Source: Mytilisepta virgata | Lineage: Eukaryota > Mollusca > Bivalvia > Mytilida > Mytilidae | Direction of reading: 5' to 3' | DNA: 64,000 bases | NCBI GenBank assembly: GCA_028015205.1 | Contig: JAPWFG010000015.1 | Coordinates: forward strand, 1,426,001 to 1,490,000 | In this document: one piece after another, positions 63,230 through 64,000 of the stretch | Numbering within the stretch: position 1 is the stretch's first letter | Layout of the letters: each line of letters begins with the position of its first letter | Program-made: the position numbers and the translations under genes | The notes under the pieces: model-generated | Seen by the model: only the letters and a program-made list of their open reading frames with translations | The model's database searches: none | Told to the model about the DNA's origin: nothing

Positions 63230-64000
63230 TCAACATTTTACAATGGATATTGGAAGAGTTCCTTTCAAAATTGGGAATACATGGGTCAGGGTCATCATTT
63301 ATAAGATTATATAATTTTTACACCATTGCATGTGTTATACTAGTGAAAAGTAATACATGTATTAGTTATCTGGATCCAATCAAGGATGTACAAATACCCA
63401 GTCAATATAAATTCCAGTTCATCTTTGATTGGACCCAGATGATGAATTAACTATGTGGCAGTACTCAATGTAACTGAAAGATAGAATCATTGATTTAGCA
63501 TTCCAAGAATACGTCATGAAAAGCTCATCATTTTCAGCCACAGTTATGAAAAAATATGAATAAACTGATACAAAATTGTTAGATTAATGAATACTTTAAA
63601 TTAGTGGCAAATAATAATTCATGCCTTCATTTTGCATTTCTCTAATTTGTGGTAGTTTTAAAAAAATATAGGACATTTATATCTTTATAGTATAGCCTGG
63701 TGTAAATTAAGTTCATAGTGACATCACTTATAACCCTGTAATAGCCAATCAAATAGCCTGTTACACAAGATATAATGTCAGTCATCTCAATTATTCCTGC
63801 AAATCAAAGGGAAATAATCAGAATTATCCTCCCTTATTTTTTCTTGGTTTTGGTAGAGAGTGAAATTTGTCATGATTGAATGGTATGTGATGAAATGACT
63901 GGTAGAATATTGATAAGATTTTGATCCTGTATTTAAGATATCTGTGTGAAGTATTATTAAGACTTTTCTATTGTTTTTGTTAGTCCTAGAAAGTTATTCT

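Overview
The window is eukaryotic, AT-rich, intron-rich animal DNA, most likely from a bivalve mollusc and perhaps a mussel. The three genes I recognise are metazoan. The repeats (short-termini elements with internal ~160-180 bp tandem units and CGTCCGTCCG runs, tRNA-derived SINEs, many MITEs) resemble those of bivalve genomes. The species call is an inference. There are no bacterial features, no rRNA genes and no CRISPR array.

Three multi-exon genes were rebuilt by joining exons with consistent phase and GT/AG borders. (1) GULP1/ced-6 engulfment adaptor, + strand, 1173-10634: eight 3' coding exons, with the start of the gene left of the window. (2) USP1 deubiquitinase, - strand, 33655-20467: nine coding exons giving a complete 867-residue protein with a full Cys/His/Asp triad. 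(3) A Lifeguard/TMBIM (GRINA-like) seven-helix membrane protein, + strand, 37516-63197: ten exons, the last 254 codons. GULP1 and USP1 converge on a 9.8 kb repeat-filled interval. USP1 and the Lifeguard gene diverge from a 3.9 kb interval that may hold both promoters. The three genes have no obvious shared pathway; GULP1 acts in engulfment, USP1 in DNA-damage deubiquitination, Lifeguard in membrane calcium/survival control.

Most of the remaining DNA is mobile or tandem repeat. Best supported are a nearly intact Tigger/pogo element (58603-61182, one frameshift, TA target duplication), two inverted MITE copies with TTAA at their ends flanking it, several MITEs with TA or TTAA borders, pearl/Helentron-like elements including a clean nested insertion (24051-25371 inside 23188-26816), tRNA SINEs, a reverse-transcriptase remnant, and minisatellites of 32, 45 and 161 bp.

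The most unusual signal is repeated tandem duplication across gene-structure borders. The 3' end of one Lifeguard exon plus its 5' splice site is present 11 times at an exact 45 bp period. The 3' end of USP1 exon 5 plus its donor is present three times. The Lifeguard stop codon lies in a perfect 25 bp direct duplication. In both splice-site arrays, use of a downstream donor would hit an in-frame stop within a few codons, so the arrays look like decoy-donor clusters that could affect splicing.
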